Shown one piece after another: positions 35,368 to 43,417 of a stretch of 43,417 nt of DNA; the stretch's first letter is position 1; each line of letters starts with the position of its first letter. Below the pieces are notes generated by a model. The model saw only the letters and a list, made by a program, of their open reading frames with translations. It ran no database searches and was not told where the DNA came from. Position numbers and translations under genes: made by a program. The DNA is taken from contig CAJUMQ010000021.1 of the NCBI GenBank assembly GCA_910587035.1, forward strand, positions 1 through 43,417, read 5' to 3'. The DNA comes from an uncultured Desulfovibrio sp. (GTDB lineage: Bacteria; Desulfobacterota; Desulfovibrionia; Desulfovibrionales; Desulfovibrionaceae).

Positions 35368-37122
35368 ATGGCGCCTGAGGCATCCGGACATGCCCAGCGG
35401 GTGCCAGAGCACTCCCTGCCGCTCATGCAGGCCATGTCTGGTGGCAGGCCATTCACCATTGGCGAGTATCTTTTTTTTAGCGCTGATGACTGGCTGATGG
35501 CCATTGCCTACCCCCTGCATGGCAAATATGCCCATTCTGATTTCTCTAATGCTCTGGCGTCTGCCCAAAAACGGGTGGCACCCGTCTACTGCTATGCCAT
35601 TGGGCCTGATTTTCCTGCTGAATTCAATGACAGAATTATCGAGCGTGACAGATATTATATTCTTGCTGCCGACGCGCCCATTCCCAAAAAACTGGTCAAT
35701 CCAGTCCGTAAGGCTGCCCAAATACTTGAAGTGCGCGAAAGTATGGCCTTTACACCTGCGCACAGGAGACTGTGGGCGGAATTTCTGGAAAACAGGGGCC
35801 GGATGCCGGACAGGGTGGCAGGACTTTACACGCGCGCTCCCACCGCCCTGGCTGAAGCTGGGGGTAGTCTGCGTCTGCTCGATGCCATTGATCCCGCTGG
35901 CAACATCACCGCGAGCCTGCTGCTGGATTATGCCCCTGAGATGTTCGTCAGTTATGTAATTGGCGCCCATTCCCGCAAATTTTATGCTCCTCATGCCGCG
36001 GATCTGCTATTTGCGGCGATGCTTGCCAATGCCAGAAAGGCCGGCAAGCGTTTTATCCATCTTGGTCTTGGTGTCAATGATGGTATCTTGCGCTTCAAGC
36101 GCAAATGGGGCGCAAAAGCCTATTATCCATATCTGTATGCCCAGTGGCAGCCCACTGCCGCTGACAGTGAGGATAATGTAATTCATGCCCTTGCCACAGC
36201 CTTTTTACGCTCGGATGCTGGATCCGGTCAAAAAATTATTGAGGATCATTCCCCCAAGCCTTTTGCAATGCTGTGGGAGGCCCGCAAGAAGGATCGCGTC
36301 TCCTGGATAGGCGGCACTGCGCATTTCTTTTGTCATAGTTTTGAGGCCTCTTTCCGCAAGCTTTTCCGCAATGTTGACCATGTGATATTTGAAGGGCCGC
36401 TGGATGCCGAATTTATGGCGCAGGTGGATAGCGCTGGTAAAAGCAGGGAAGTGGGCACGCCTGCTCTCGATGAGCTTCTTTCGGAAACAGAAATTCTCCG
36501 TCTGGAAAAAACAGTCATGGGCCCAAGAGGCAGGCTTGCTGCATCGCTGGGCATGCAGGCAAGGGTCAATATTGATGTCCGCTGGCTGTTGGCCAATGCC
36601 AGGCCCTGGTGCGCTTTCTTTACATGCTGGACCAGTTTTCTTGAAAGGCAGGGCTGGCACGAATCGGTTGACATGGAAGCCTGGCGCATTGCGCGGGAAG
36701 TGGGCAAAAATGTTGTGGGCATGGAAAGTCTGGAGGAACAGCTGGAATCCCTGGGCTCACTGCCGGTGGAAAGGGTGCTTCGTTTTTTCAGGAACTGCAA
36801 TGCCTGGAAGGCCCATGCCAGACGCAATCATCATGCCTATCTGGCTGGCGATCTCGAAGGCATGATGGGCTCCAGCGCCGAGTTCCCCACACGCACAGAG
36901 CATGTCATTGGCAGACGCGATCAGCGTTTTCGGGAAAGAATGCGGCCCTATCTGGAGGCCGGCCGCAGCGCCGTGTTTGTTGGTTCCGCGCATATGGTAA
37001 ATTTGCGGCATATGCTGGCAGAGGATGGTTTCAGCATCAGGCAGGTTCCCTTTGGCATCTGGCCAAAACTGCATTACCACTGGCGTCGCCTGACGCGTCC
37101 GGATGAGAGGGTGACATGGTGA
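35368..37122 (+). CDS. GNAT/Fem-like transferase domain fused to TraB/GumN putative metalloprotease
   Basis: The 584-residue protein has two parts. Residues about 25-285 resemble acyl/aminoacyl-transferases of the GNAT-FemAB superfamily, with the end motif HLGLGVNDGILRFKRKWGAK (231-250) related to the FK-x-x-WG motif of Fem-like enzymes. Residues about 298-565 match the TraB/GumN/Tiki family: GTAH (316-319), E342 in FEGPLD, GMESLEEQ (451-458) and GSAH (539-542). Two GxxH motifs and a conserved Glu are the proposed metal site. No signal peptide or membrane segment is seen, so the protein is cytoplasmic. AGAGG precedes the ATG 36 bases after metY. Its stop overlaps the start of the next gene, which encodes a free version of the first domain. 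The fusion is not one I recognise; no substrate is proposed. Confidence 0.75.
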   Translation: MAPEASGHAQRVPEHSLPLMQAMSGGRPFTIGEYLFFSADDWLMAIAYPLHGKYAHSDFSNALASAQKRVAPVYCYAIGPDFPAEFNDRIIERDRYYILAADAPIPKKLVNPVRKAAQILEVRESMAFTPAHRRLWAEFLENRGRMPDRVAGLYTRAPTALAEAGGSLRLLDAIDPAGNITASLLLDYAPEMFVSYVIGAHSRKFYAPHAADLLFAAMLANARKAGKRFIHLGLGVNDGILRFKRKWGAKAYYPYLYAQWQPTAADSEDNVIHALATAFLRSDAGSGQKIIEDHSPKPFAMLWEARKKDRVSWIGGTAHFFCHSFEASFRKLFRNVDHVIFEGPLDAEFMAQVDSAGKSREVGTPALDELLSETEILRLEKTVMGPRGRLAASLGMQARVNIDVRWLLANARPWCAFFTCWTSFLERQGWHESVDMEAWRIAREVGKNVVGMESLEEQLESLGSLPVERVLRFFRNCNAWKAHARRNHHAYLAGDLEGMMGSSAEFPTRTEHVIGRRDQRFRERMRPYLEAGRSAVFVGSAHMVNLRHMLAEDGFSIRQVPFGIWPKLHYHWRRLTRPDERVTW

Positions 37123-37952
37123 GCAAAGTCTCCGATCATGTGGCGATGGCCGTTGTGCCCGACCAGCTTGCAGGCTATGTGCAGGCCGTTTCCGGGCTCC
37201 AGAGCATGGCATTGGGACGATGCCTGCTGCATTATGTGGATAAGACAGCGGTTCTTGTGGCCTATTCGGTAAAGGCCGACCGTAATATTTGGGATGAGGG
37301 TGTGGAGCAAGTCCTTGGCCTGAACAAATTTGAGCAGATTACAGTTCTGGCTCCTGAAGTTCCATCCCTTGCTCCCGCGGATGCGCATATCTCAAGGGAC
37401 AATTACTGGTTTTTGCCCATTCCGGCGCCAGCTCCAGGCCAAAAATTGCGCAACATGCTCAAGCGTGCCCAAAAGGATGTGACGATTTTTATAAATGGCT
37501 CCGAAGCATATGCATGTGCCCACAAGGAAATGGTGGATGCATTTTGCAACAGAAAGGCTGCCGTATTGTCCGATGGCTCGAGATATATTTTTTCCAATCT
37601 GGATAAATACCTGGCTGCCTGCCCGGATGCGCTTCTGTTCACTGCCCGCAATGATCTGAATGAGGCAGTGGCCATGGCCATAGGTGATTTTTCTGCCCTT
37701 GGCACAGCTTTTTACATGTTCGCCTTTCGCCATGAAAATGCTCCTCCAGGCACATCCGATCTGCTTCTGGCCGCAGTGCTGGATGAAGCGGCAAGAAGAG
37801 GACATACCAGAATAAATCTCGGGCTGGGTATGGGCAAAGGCGTTGAATTTTTCAAGAAAAAATGGGGCGCCGAGCCTGCTCTGGCCTATGTTGAAACCAG
37901 TTGGGAGATAAAAAGGGCCCGCAAGGGCTGGTTTTCAAGATTGTTTGGCTGA
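37116..37952 (+). CDS. GNAT/Fem-like transferase, paralogue of the preceding N-terminal domain
   Basis: The 278-residue protein is a stand-alone homologue of the first half of the upstream fusion. Matching segments run in the same order: LRNMLKRAQKDV versus LVNPVRKAAQIL, an AHKEMVDAFCNR versus AHRRLWAEFLENR helix, a SDLLLAAVLDEAARRGH versus ADLLFAAMLANARKAGK helix, and INLGLGMGKGVEFFKKKWGA (233-252) versus the equivalent motif there. This is the GNAT/Fem-like fold, suggesting transfer of an acyl or aminoacyl group. ATGGTGA overlap with the upstream stop implies coupled translation and perhaps a heteromeric pair. It is followed 34-64 bases later by a radical SAM gene. The true donor and acceptor are unknown. 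Confidence 0.7.
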   Translation: MVSKVSDHVAMAVVPDQLAGYVQAVSGLQSMALGRCLLHYVDKTAVLVAYSVKADRNIWDEGVEQVLGLNKFEQITVLAPEVPSLAPADAHISRDNYWFLPIPAPAPGQKLRNMLKRAQKDVTIFINGSEAYACAHKEMVDAFCNRKAAVLSDGSRYIFSNLDKYLAACPDALLFTARNDLNEAVAMAIGDFSALGTAFYMFAFRHENAPPGTSDLLLAAVLDEAARRGHTRINLGLGMGKGVEFFKKKWGAEPALAYVETSWEIKRARKGWFSRLFG

Positions 37953-37986
37953 TTTTCATCTGCCCTTCAATCGATTTTCCTGAAAT

Positions 37987-39123
37987 ATGTTTCCAACTCT
38001 CCGACCGGGGGCGCAGATGCCAGAAAAGCCAGCCAGAAATATAATATCAGATGATGAGGCCGCCATCCTTTATGACCGGCAATTTCACGAAGCCGGCTTT
38101 TTTGAAAAATTTCTGGACAGCTTGATGGGTGGGCAAAAGCCTCTGGATTGCGCACAGATAGAGGTGACATCCATCTGCCCTGCCAAATGCGTTTATTGCC
38201 CCCATACCACCCAGGCCAGCTCCTGGAAGGCCCGCCATATGCGGCCCGCAATTTTCAGCAGACTTTGGCCATTGCTCAAGCGATGTGTCCGCGCCCATCT
38301 TCAGGGGTGGGGAGAGCCACTTTTGCATCCGCATTTTTTTGATTTTGTATCCTTTGCCAGACGCGCCGGCTGCATGGTATCCACCACCACCTGCGGGGTG
38401 GCCATGAATGAATGTCTGGCTGCAAAAATTGCCGCAAGCGGCATGGATATGCTGGCCTTTTCTCTGGCCGGCACTGATTATCAAAGCAATGCCGCCAGAG
38501 CCGGCGTGGATTTTACAAGGGTATGCGATTCCATAAAAACCCTGCGCAAGGCATGCGGGCATGGCGGCACTGGGAAAGGCCCTGAGATCCATATCGCCTA
38601 TATCCTGCTGGCAGACAGAATGGATGCCGCCCAAAGCCTGCCGCAGCTGCTGGAAGATCTGGATGTGCCAGTGGCCGTTGTCAGCACCCTTGATTATCTG
38701 GCAACACCGGAACATCGCCATCTGGCCATTACTCCGGAAGATACGGAAAAAATAGCAAGGGCGCGTGACATTCTGGAAGCTGCGGCCCAAAGGGCTGCGG
38801 ACATGGGTAGAACAATCCATTTTGCCCTGCCCGGACCCAGGGCTGTCGCCATGGCTGGCGGCTGCAGGGAGAACATAGCCCGCAGTCTCTACATTGACGC
38901 TGATGGCGCTGTCTCCCCCTGTGTGTATCTGAATGTTCCTGGCGATGACCCGGAGGAAAAAAGGCGAGTATTTGGCAATATCAGCCAAAACAGTATCCTG
39001 GACATATGGAAGGATGCAGCCTTTGGCCAGTTCAGAAATAACCTTGTTGCTGACAGGCCGGATGTAGCCTGCCACAACTGCCCGAAACGCCGGGAAATTT
39101 TTTACCAGATGGCAGATGATTGA
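37987..39123 (+). CDS. radical SAM protein with SPASM-like C-terminal cysteines
   Basis: The 378-residue protein has the radical SAM signature C64-x3-C68-x2-C71 (SICPAKCVYC), which binds the [4Fe-4S] cluster that cleaves S-adenosylmethionine. WGEPLLHPHF and the following TTTCGVAMN fit the family's barrel strands. The C-terminal part has a SPASM/Twitch-like auxiliary cluster pattern: GGCREN, SPCVYLN and CHNCPKR, together with LYIDADGAVSPC and GNISQNSILDIWKD, typical of SPASM proteins. Such enzymes often modify peptides or sugars. The start is ambiguous between 37987 and 38017; neither has a good ribosome site. It ends the eight-gene run. No precursor peptide gene was identified nearby. Confidence 0.85.
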   Translation: MFPTLRPGAQMPEKPARNIISDDEAAILYDRQFHEAGFFEKFLDSLMGGQKPLDCAQIEVTSICPAKCVYCPHTTQASSWKARHMRPAIFSRLWPLLKRCVRAHLQGWGEPLLHPHFFDFVSFARRAGCMVSTTTCGVAMNECLAAKIAASGMDMLAFSLAGTDYQSNAARAGVDFTRVCDSIKTLRKACGHGGTGKGPEIHIAYILLADRMDAAQSLPQLLEDLDVPVAVVSTLDYLATPEHRHLAITPEDTEKIARARDILEAAAQRAADMGRTIHFALPGPRAVAMAGGCRENIARSLYIDADGAVSPCVYLNVPGDDPEEKRRVFGNISQNSILDIWKDAAFGQFRNNLVADRPDVACHNCPKRREIFYQMADD

Positions 39124-39229
39124 CGGCAAGCTTATTTGCTAAATGAAGTTGCATGAAATTTAAAAAATGTTTATATGTATTGGACATGATATGCCGGTCA
39201 TTTTAGCGGAGATATTCGGCATGTTTATT

Positions 39230-39305
<76 letters not shown>

Positions 39306-39372
39306 AGCATGATGCATTTAAGCATGCAGCATCTTTATTTGCTTTAGATTCCTGCAGATTTTTTAAAATATT

Positions 39373-39418
39373 GCGGAAGCTTCAGGCGCCGGAAGTGCCT
39401 GCGGTTTCCGCTTTTTTT
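39373..39418 (+). terminator. strong intrinsic terminator upstream of hicA
   Basis: GCGGAA (39373-39378) pairs with TTCCGC (39406-39411), with an inner CAGGC/GCCTG stem, followed by seven T. It would end the long upstream operon before hicAB. Confidence 0.85.
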
Positions 39419-39473
39419 ATTTCGAAAATTCAGCATTCAAGCTGTCTGACAAATCCCAGCTGGAAGTGGCGGC

Positions 39474-39689
39474 ATGTTAAGTTCACATGGCGTGATCAAA
39501 AAAATGAAGGCCGCTGGCTGGAGAAAAATTCGCACATGCGGCAGTCATGCGGTGTTTGGCCATCCCCAGTCTGAAAAATTTATCACTCTCCCCCTCGGTT
39601 CTGGCATCTATAACATCAAATTGATCGACAGCATTGAAAGTGTCTGTGGCTGCAGTATTAAAAGAAGTTCGAGAGCATTAAAAAAATAA
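39474..39689 (+). CDS. hicA: HicA-type mRNA interferase toxin
   Basis: The 71-residue protein matches HicA toxins, small double-stranded-RNA-binding-fold ribonucleases that cleave mRNA and halt translation. The family pattern is visible: an N-terminal helix ending in KKMKAAGWRKIR, then GSHAVFGHP with the catalytic His at residue 25, and a basic C-terminal helix. GGAAG lies about 7 bases before the ATG. The next gene encodes the HicB antitoxin 14 bases downstream, the usual toxin-first order of hicAB. The pair lies just beyond a strong terminator, so it should have its own promoter in the 55 bases before the gene, not clearly seen. Confidence 0.88.
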   Translation: MLSSHGVIKKMKAAGWRKIRTCGSHAVFGHPQSEKFITLPLGSGIYNIKLIDSIESVCGCSIKRSSRALKK

Positions 39690-39703
39690 AGGAACATTCA
39701 TCC

Positions 39704-40144
39704 TTGCAGTATCCTGCGACCTTGACTCCTTATGCCGATGGCACAGGCAGATATGCCATAACGTTTATTGATTTGCCAGGCTGTGTAAGCATTGGCCAAA
39801 GTCTGGATGATGCCTTGCGGATGGGGGCTGAGGCTGCAAGCATCCACATCGCCATGATGCTGGCCGAAGGTATGCAGGTGCCACAACCATCAACAGTCAC
39901 CGAAGCGGAAAAGAGGGATAAGGCGCAGGCAGGGAAAAGAAATATCCCTGTGGCAAATGGAACAGTATATCGGAATGTGCAGTTTGAACCTGCCCGCGAA
40001 AAGGAAGAGGCCAATATCATAAGGGTAACCATTTCCCTAAAACCGGCAATGCTGGAGATGATAGACAATGCCGCCAGAGAAATGGGTGTGACCCGTTCCA
40101 GCTTTATTGGCATTTCTGCAAGGGAATACTGCAAGGCAAGATAA
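39704..40144 (+). CDS. hicB: HicB-type antitoxin
   Basis: The 146-residue protein has the HicB plan: an N-terminal partially degraded RNase H-like domain (YPATLTPYADGTGRYAITF, then DLPGCVSIGQSLDDAL), a linker, and a C-terminal ribbon-helix-helix DNA-binding segment (IIRVTISLKPAMLEMIDNAA and VTRSSFIG). HicB binds and neutralises HicA and represses the operon. The start is TTG at 39704: it matches the conserved YPA beginning, no ATG is available upstream in frame, and AAAGGA lies 10 bases before it. A weak start codon on an antitoxin is notable because it would lower antitoxin yield. Confidence 0.9.
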   Translation: MQYPATLTPYADGTGRYAITFIDLPGCVSIGQSLDDALRMGAEAASIHIAMMLAEGMQVPQPSTVTEAEKRDKAQAGKRNIPVANGTVYRNVQFEPAREKEEANIIRVTISLKPAMLEMIDNAAREMGVTRSSFIGISAREYCKAR

Positions 40145-40621
40145 ACGAATTCGCTAATAATGGGCTTTGTAATGAGCAAAAAAGTTTTTATGCATATATA
40201 ATTCAGTTATATAGTGGATATGTGATGAAAATAAGATCGGTAACATCCACCCCCAAATTTTTAACTGTTGGAGATGCCTGAGTCTACAGGTGGATGCAGT
40301 TGAAGATACATAGCATAAAAGAAAAATATCTTAGATGATTTTATTCTTATTGTATAAAAAGTGCTTCATATAATGTTAATTTTATATCAATGTATATAAA
40401 AAATAACTATATTTTGCTTTAGAAGATGCTATTAAATATGTATATAAATAAGCAATACAATATGTTTGCGAGAATAAATTTATTTATTTTGTTATAAAAT
40501 ACTAGATTAATAAAATTAACGCAGAATAGATAATGGAGAGTTTTACCACTTTAACCGATAGCTAAAATTATAAATATGATATGAAAATATATAACTTTTT
40601 ATTAATGGTATAGGTGTGTAT
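40145..40621. other. AT-rich intergenic stretch left of the glycosyltransferase genes
   Basis: Nearly 480 bases with no credible gene and very high AT content, marking a sharp change from hicB. CATCCACC (40244-40251) and GGTGGATG (40289-40296) form an inverted repeat. The first is part of ATCCACCCCCAAATTTTT, which resembles the IS3-type end at 15161-15175, so a decayed IS end is possible. Many TATAAT-like hexamers occur, too many to choose a promoter. Confidence 0.5.
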
Positions 40622-43069
40622 ATGTCAATAAATAAATTGCTTGAATTGGTATGCAATCATTTGCCTAGTGATATCCGACGTAATGAATTTATACAAAAAA
40701 ATATAGAACATAAATTTTCTAATTCCGATAAAGAAGGAGTACTGTATTTATTGGCAAATTGCAAGCGTATAAATTGGCAAGCTTATAAAGAAAATTATGC
40801 TGATGTAAAAGAAGCAGGTATCAATCCTGCATGGCATTTTATAAATTATGGTATTTATGAAGGTAGAAAATTGTGGAGCTGGCACCCATTGCGTCAAGCA
40901 ACTTATCATAGTCGCCCACGTGTTTCAGTAATTGTTCCAAACTACAATAATGAATTATTTATAGGGAAGTGTCTCTCAAGTCTGGTTGAGCAAACAATAA
41001 ATGACATTGAAATCATTGTCGTTGATGATGCATCACATGATGCATCTCCAGAGATTGTACATAACCTTTCTTGCAGGGATAAGCGTATAAAGTTGTTGAG
41101 GCATGACAAAAACAGGGGCACTCATTCTGCGCGCAAAACTGGAGTTGCCGTTGCCACAGGCGAGTATGTAATGTTTTTAGATGGCGATGATTTCTATGAG
41201 CCACATACCTGCGAAAGGGCTTGGCAGGCTGTAGCTTTGGGCTATGATATTGTAAGTTTTAATATCAATGTAATTTCACATGGTGGATGGAGAAAAAAAG
41301 ATATAAATTATTTTGATAAACTTTTTAATTCATTACCTGCTGGATCTTATACTGTAAATGACGTCATGAAAATTGCATTTGAAGATAAGCAGATGAGCCA
41401 TAATATTTGGTCTAGGATTTTCCTTACAGAGATTGCTCAAAAATCATTCGAGGAGATGGATGACAACTATCTTGTATTCGCAGAGGATCTCTACGAATTT
41501 CTTGTCTTAGTCTCCAATAGCCGGAATATGCTTAAAATTACTGACAGACTTTATAATTATTCTTTAAATATAGGTATTACATCAACTGATGATAAGTATA
41601 AGAACATTAAAATTGTCAAGGAACGTAATTGCGCACTGGATGCTATTGATAGATTTTGTAAAACGCGGGGATTATATATCCATAATAATAATATCAGGGA
41701 AAGATTAACTAAAGATTCATATCAGGTATTAAGTAAAATACCTAATAGCATGATTAATGAATTTTTAAATCTTCTTTGTTCAATTTCTGGTCCATTAAAA
41801 ACAGCTCTAATGCTAGCCAAAACTTTTCATAATAAGTGGGATATTGTTTCAACGAAACTTCAATATTATAATAAAAATAGGCGTATTGAGAACGGTATTA
41901 AAAAAGTAGGTATATATTACTATCGCATTGCGGGTGGTGGAATTGAAACTACAATGCTTAATATGGTTCGAGTGCTAAAAAAGCGTGGTTATGAAGTTTC
42001 CCTAATTCTTGAAGAAATTATGGACGAAGATATCGCAAAAAACATAGATGTTCAAGTCTATTACCTTTCTCCATCAGGGAGTGGAGAAAAATCCATAGCC
42101 AAGCATCTTGTTAGCTGGAATTCAATAATTCAAGCTGGGAAACTTGATCTCATATTTTACATGTGGGTGCATGAGCCGCTTTGTTTTTGGGATAATCTGC
42201 TTTTCCAGCTCATGGGTCTAGGAGTTATTGGTTCACTTCGTTTTGATCATAATTTAGAAATGCTATATCGTGGAAGAAATTATAAACATAGTTCATTTCT
42301 GAATACCCTACGCACATTGGACAAAATTTTTTGTCTTTCAATATCTTCTGAGATTTATTTGCGTGCTCAAGGAGTTGATGCAATATATATCCCCAATACT
42401 CCAAAAAAAATGACTGAAAAAAAATTACCTCCAACAAATGATAACTGTATTGCCTGCATTGGTAGATTCCATGACAATAAAAAACAAATCGGACAGACTC
42501 TACTGATTTTAAATGAGGTCATTAAATTTGTTCCAGATGCTAAAATAATTTATATAGGTGGTTTTGAGGATGTAGCCAAAGAAGAAATATTCAGAAAAAG
42601 AATAAAGGATATGAAGCTTGATGAACATGTGTTTATAACAGGCTGGACCATAAAACCTGAAGTTTTTCTAGATAAGTGCAAGATATTCTTATATACCTCA
42701 TATATGGAGGGTTTTCCAAATGGAATTGCTGAGGCCCAACAAAGGGGATTGCCAGGAGTAATGTATTATCTGGATATTATGATGGCAGTTGAAAATGAGA
42801 GCATCATCCAAGTTCAGCAAGGAGATTTCCGTACTGCTGCAGCGCACGTGGTGGCGTTGCTCCAAAATGATGAGGAACGCATACGCCTTTCTAAAATAGC
42901 ATTAGAGCAGTCTCATATTTATTCAGCAAAGAGATTTGAAGATGAATTGGTTGATCTTTTGAATCATTATGACAAATATTCATATCTAAGAGAATATTCT
43001 CAAAAAGAATATAATCTCGTTATTAATTCTTTGGCATATTATGTAGGTAAAAGTGTACCAGAATTTTAA
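40622..43069 (+). CDS. two-domain glycosyltransferase (GT2 plus GT4)
   Basis: The 815-residue protein has three parts. Residues about 1-95 form a small domain with NWQAYKENYADV and HFINYGIYEGRKLW, seen in several large polysaccharide glycosyltransferases and shared with the next gene. Residues about 100-330 are a family 2 (GT-A) transferase: VSVIVPNYNN, IIVVDDASHD and the metal-binding FLDGDD near 187. Residues about 425-800 are a family 4 (GT-B) transferase: GIETTMLNMVRVL, CIGRFHDNKKQ and MEGFPNGIAEAQQRG. One polypeptide could add two successive sugars to a surface glycan. ATG at 40622 is preferred over GTG at 40616. The gene is strongly AT-rich and probably acquired. Confidence 0.85.
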   Translation: MSINKLLELVCNHLPSDIRRNEFIQKNIEHKFSNSDKEGVLYLLANCKRINWQAYKENYADVKEAGINPAWHFINYGIYEGRKLWSWHPLRQATYHSRPRVSVIVPNYNNELFIGKCLSSLVEQTINDIEIIVVDDASHDASPEIVHNLSCRDKRIKLLRHDKNRGTHSARKTGVAVATGEYVMFLDGDDFYEPHTCERAWQAVALGYDIVSFNINVISHGGWRKKDINYFDKLFNSLPAGSYTVNDVMKIAFEDKQMSHNIWSRIFLTEIAQKSFEEMDDNYLVFAEDLYEFLVLVSNSRNMLKITDRLYNYSLNIGITSTDDKYKNIKIVKERNCALDAIDRFCKTRGLYIHNNNIRERLTKDSYQVLSKIPNSMINEFLNLLCSISGPLKTALMLAKTFHNKWDIVSTKLQYYNKNRRIENGIKKVGIYYYRIAGGGIETTMLNMVRVLKKRGYEVSLILEEIMDEDIAKNIDVQVYYLSPSGSGEKSIAKHLVSWNSIIQAGKLDLIFYMWVHEPLCFWDNLLFQLMGLGVIGSLRFDHNLEMLYRGRNYKHSSFLNTLRTLDKIFCLSISSEIYLRAQGVDAIYIPNTPKKMTEKKLPPTNDNCIACIGRFHDNKKQIGQTLLILNEVIKFVPDAKIIYIGGFEDVAKEEIFRKRIKDMKLDEHVFITGWTIKPEVFLDKCKIFLYTSYMEGFPNGIAEAQQRGLPGVMYYLDIMMAVENESIIQVQQGDFRTAAAHVVALLQNDEERIRLSKIALEQSHIYSAKRFEDELVDLLNHYDKYSYLREYSQKEYNLVINSLAYYVGKSVPEF

Positions 43070-43094
43070 GCTACTTTTTTAAATTTAGTAACAT

Positions 43095-43417
43095 ATGGAT
43101 TTAAAAATGCAACACCTAACACTTTTTTCAATAATTTGCTCTGCATTACCAGTAAATTTGGGCAATAACGTGCTTAAAAAGTATTTACCTCCAGATGCAC
43201 ATGATTTGAATAATGTTAGTATATGCTTGGAATGCCTTAGAAATTGTGAATATCTTGATTGGGAAGCCTATATGGCAAACAATCCAGATTTAGCCGAGTC
43301 TAGCATTGATCCGATTGAACATTTTATAACCCATGGAGTATTTGAAGGTAGAAGATTATATAAAAAAATAGATAATATTTATAATAAGCCTGAAGATGAT
43401 ATTCCCACTCCTTCTGT
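43095..43417 (+). CDS. start of a protein sharing the N-terminal domain of the preceding glycosyltransferase (partial)
   Basis: An ATG at 43095 (or 43107) opens a frame that runs off the right edge. The visible 107 residues contain YLDWEAYMANNPDL and HFITHGVFEGRRLY, aligning with NWQAYKENYADV and HFINYGIYEGRKLW in the upstream protein, including spacing. It is therefore probably another large glycosyltransferase in the same cluster, with the catalytic domain beyond the window. It starts 25 bases after the upstream stop. No strong ribosome site is seen. Confidence 0.65.
   Translation, partial: MDLKMQHLTLFSIICSALPVNLGNNVLKKYLPPDAHDLNNVSICLECLRNCEYLDWEAYMANNPDLAESSIDPIEHFITHGVFEGRRLYKKIDNIYNKPEDDIPTPS

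Noticed and set aside
34309..35994. 561-codon minus-strand frame opposite metY and the start of the TraB fusion gene
   Set aside because: It spans two real genes and the gap between them in antisense and has low-complexity, unfamiliar sequence; a shadow frame.

Overview
The window looks like chromosomal DNA of a Gram-negative delta-type proteobacterium, most likely a Desulfovibrionales sulfate reducer. This is inferred from gene content and arrangement (hisD-purC-fabI, a ricT-metG pair, an addAB operon with a phosphofructokinase of the PPi-type sequence clade, sigma-54 control, a GDP-heptose cluster); no database search was possible. Most of the window has moderate GC and clear AGGAGG-type ribosome sites. 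Two stretches (about 11.5-15.2 kb and 40.1 kb to the right end) are much more AT-rich or full of insertion-sequence debris and look acquired.

Left part. Positions 100-7440 hold a minus-strand locus: a GAF/sigma-54 activator, two same-length paralogous metallo-beta-lactamase-fold alkylsulfatases without signal peptides, and an SLC13-type anion permease. Together they suggest regulated import and intracellular hydrolysis of organosulfate esters; freed sulfate could serve as electron acceptor. hisD, purC and fabI (7740-10877, plus strand) follow, then two overlapping genes for tiny membrane proteins and a tRNA-Ser(GGA). From 11.5 to 15.2 kb lie remains of IS5-, ISAs1- and IS3-type elements around an AT-rich CgeB-like glycosyltransferase.

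Middle part. dnaK (minus) is followed by a tight minus-strand operon, transcribed HD-domain protein, 6-phosphofructokinase, addA, addB, 2-hydroxyacid dehydrogenase, ending in a strong terminator at 17447-17481. Divergently, ricT (PSP1 domain) and metG run on the plus strand.

Right part. From 29736 to 39123 eight plus-strand genes are packed with short gaps or overlaps: heptose kinase HddA, an SDR epimerase/dehydratase, an HddC-GmhB fusion, a TauE/SafE permease, a MetY-type sulfhydrylase, a GNAT/Fem-like domain fused to a TraB/GumN putative metalloprotease, a second GNAT/Fem-like protein, and a radical SAM protein with SPASM-like cysteines. The last three form the best candidate for an undescribed system. 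A 46-bp (CA)23 tract, a terminator and a hicAB toxin-antitoxin pair follow. After an AT-rich spacer come a two-domain glycosyltransferase and the start of a second protein sharing its N-terminal domain, cut by the window edge.
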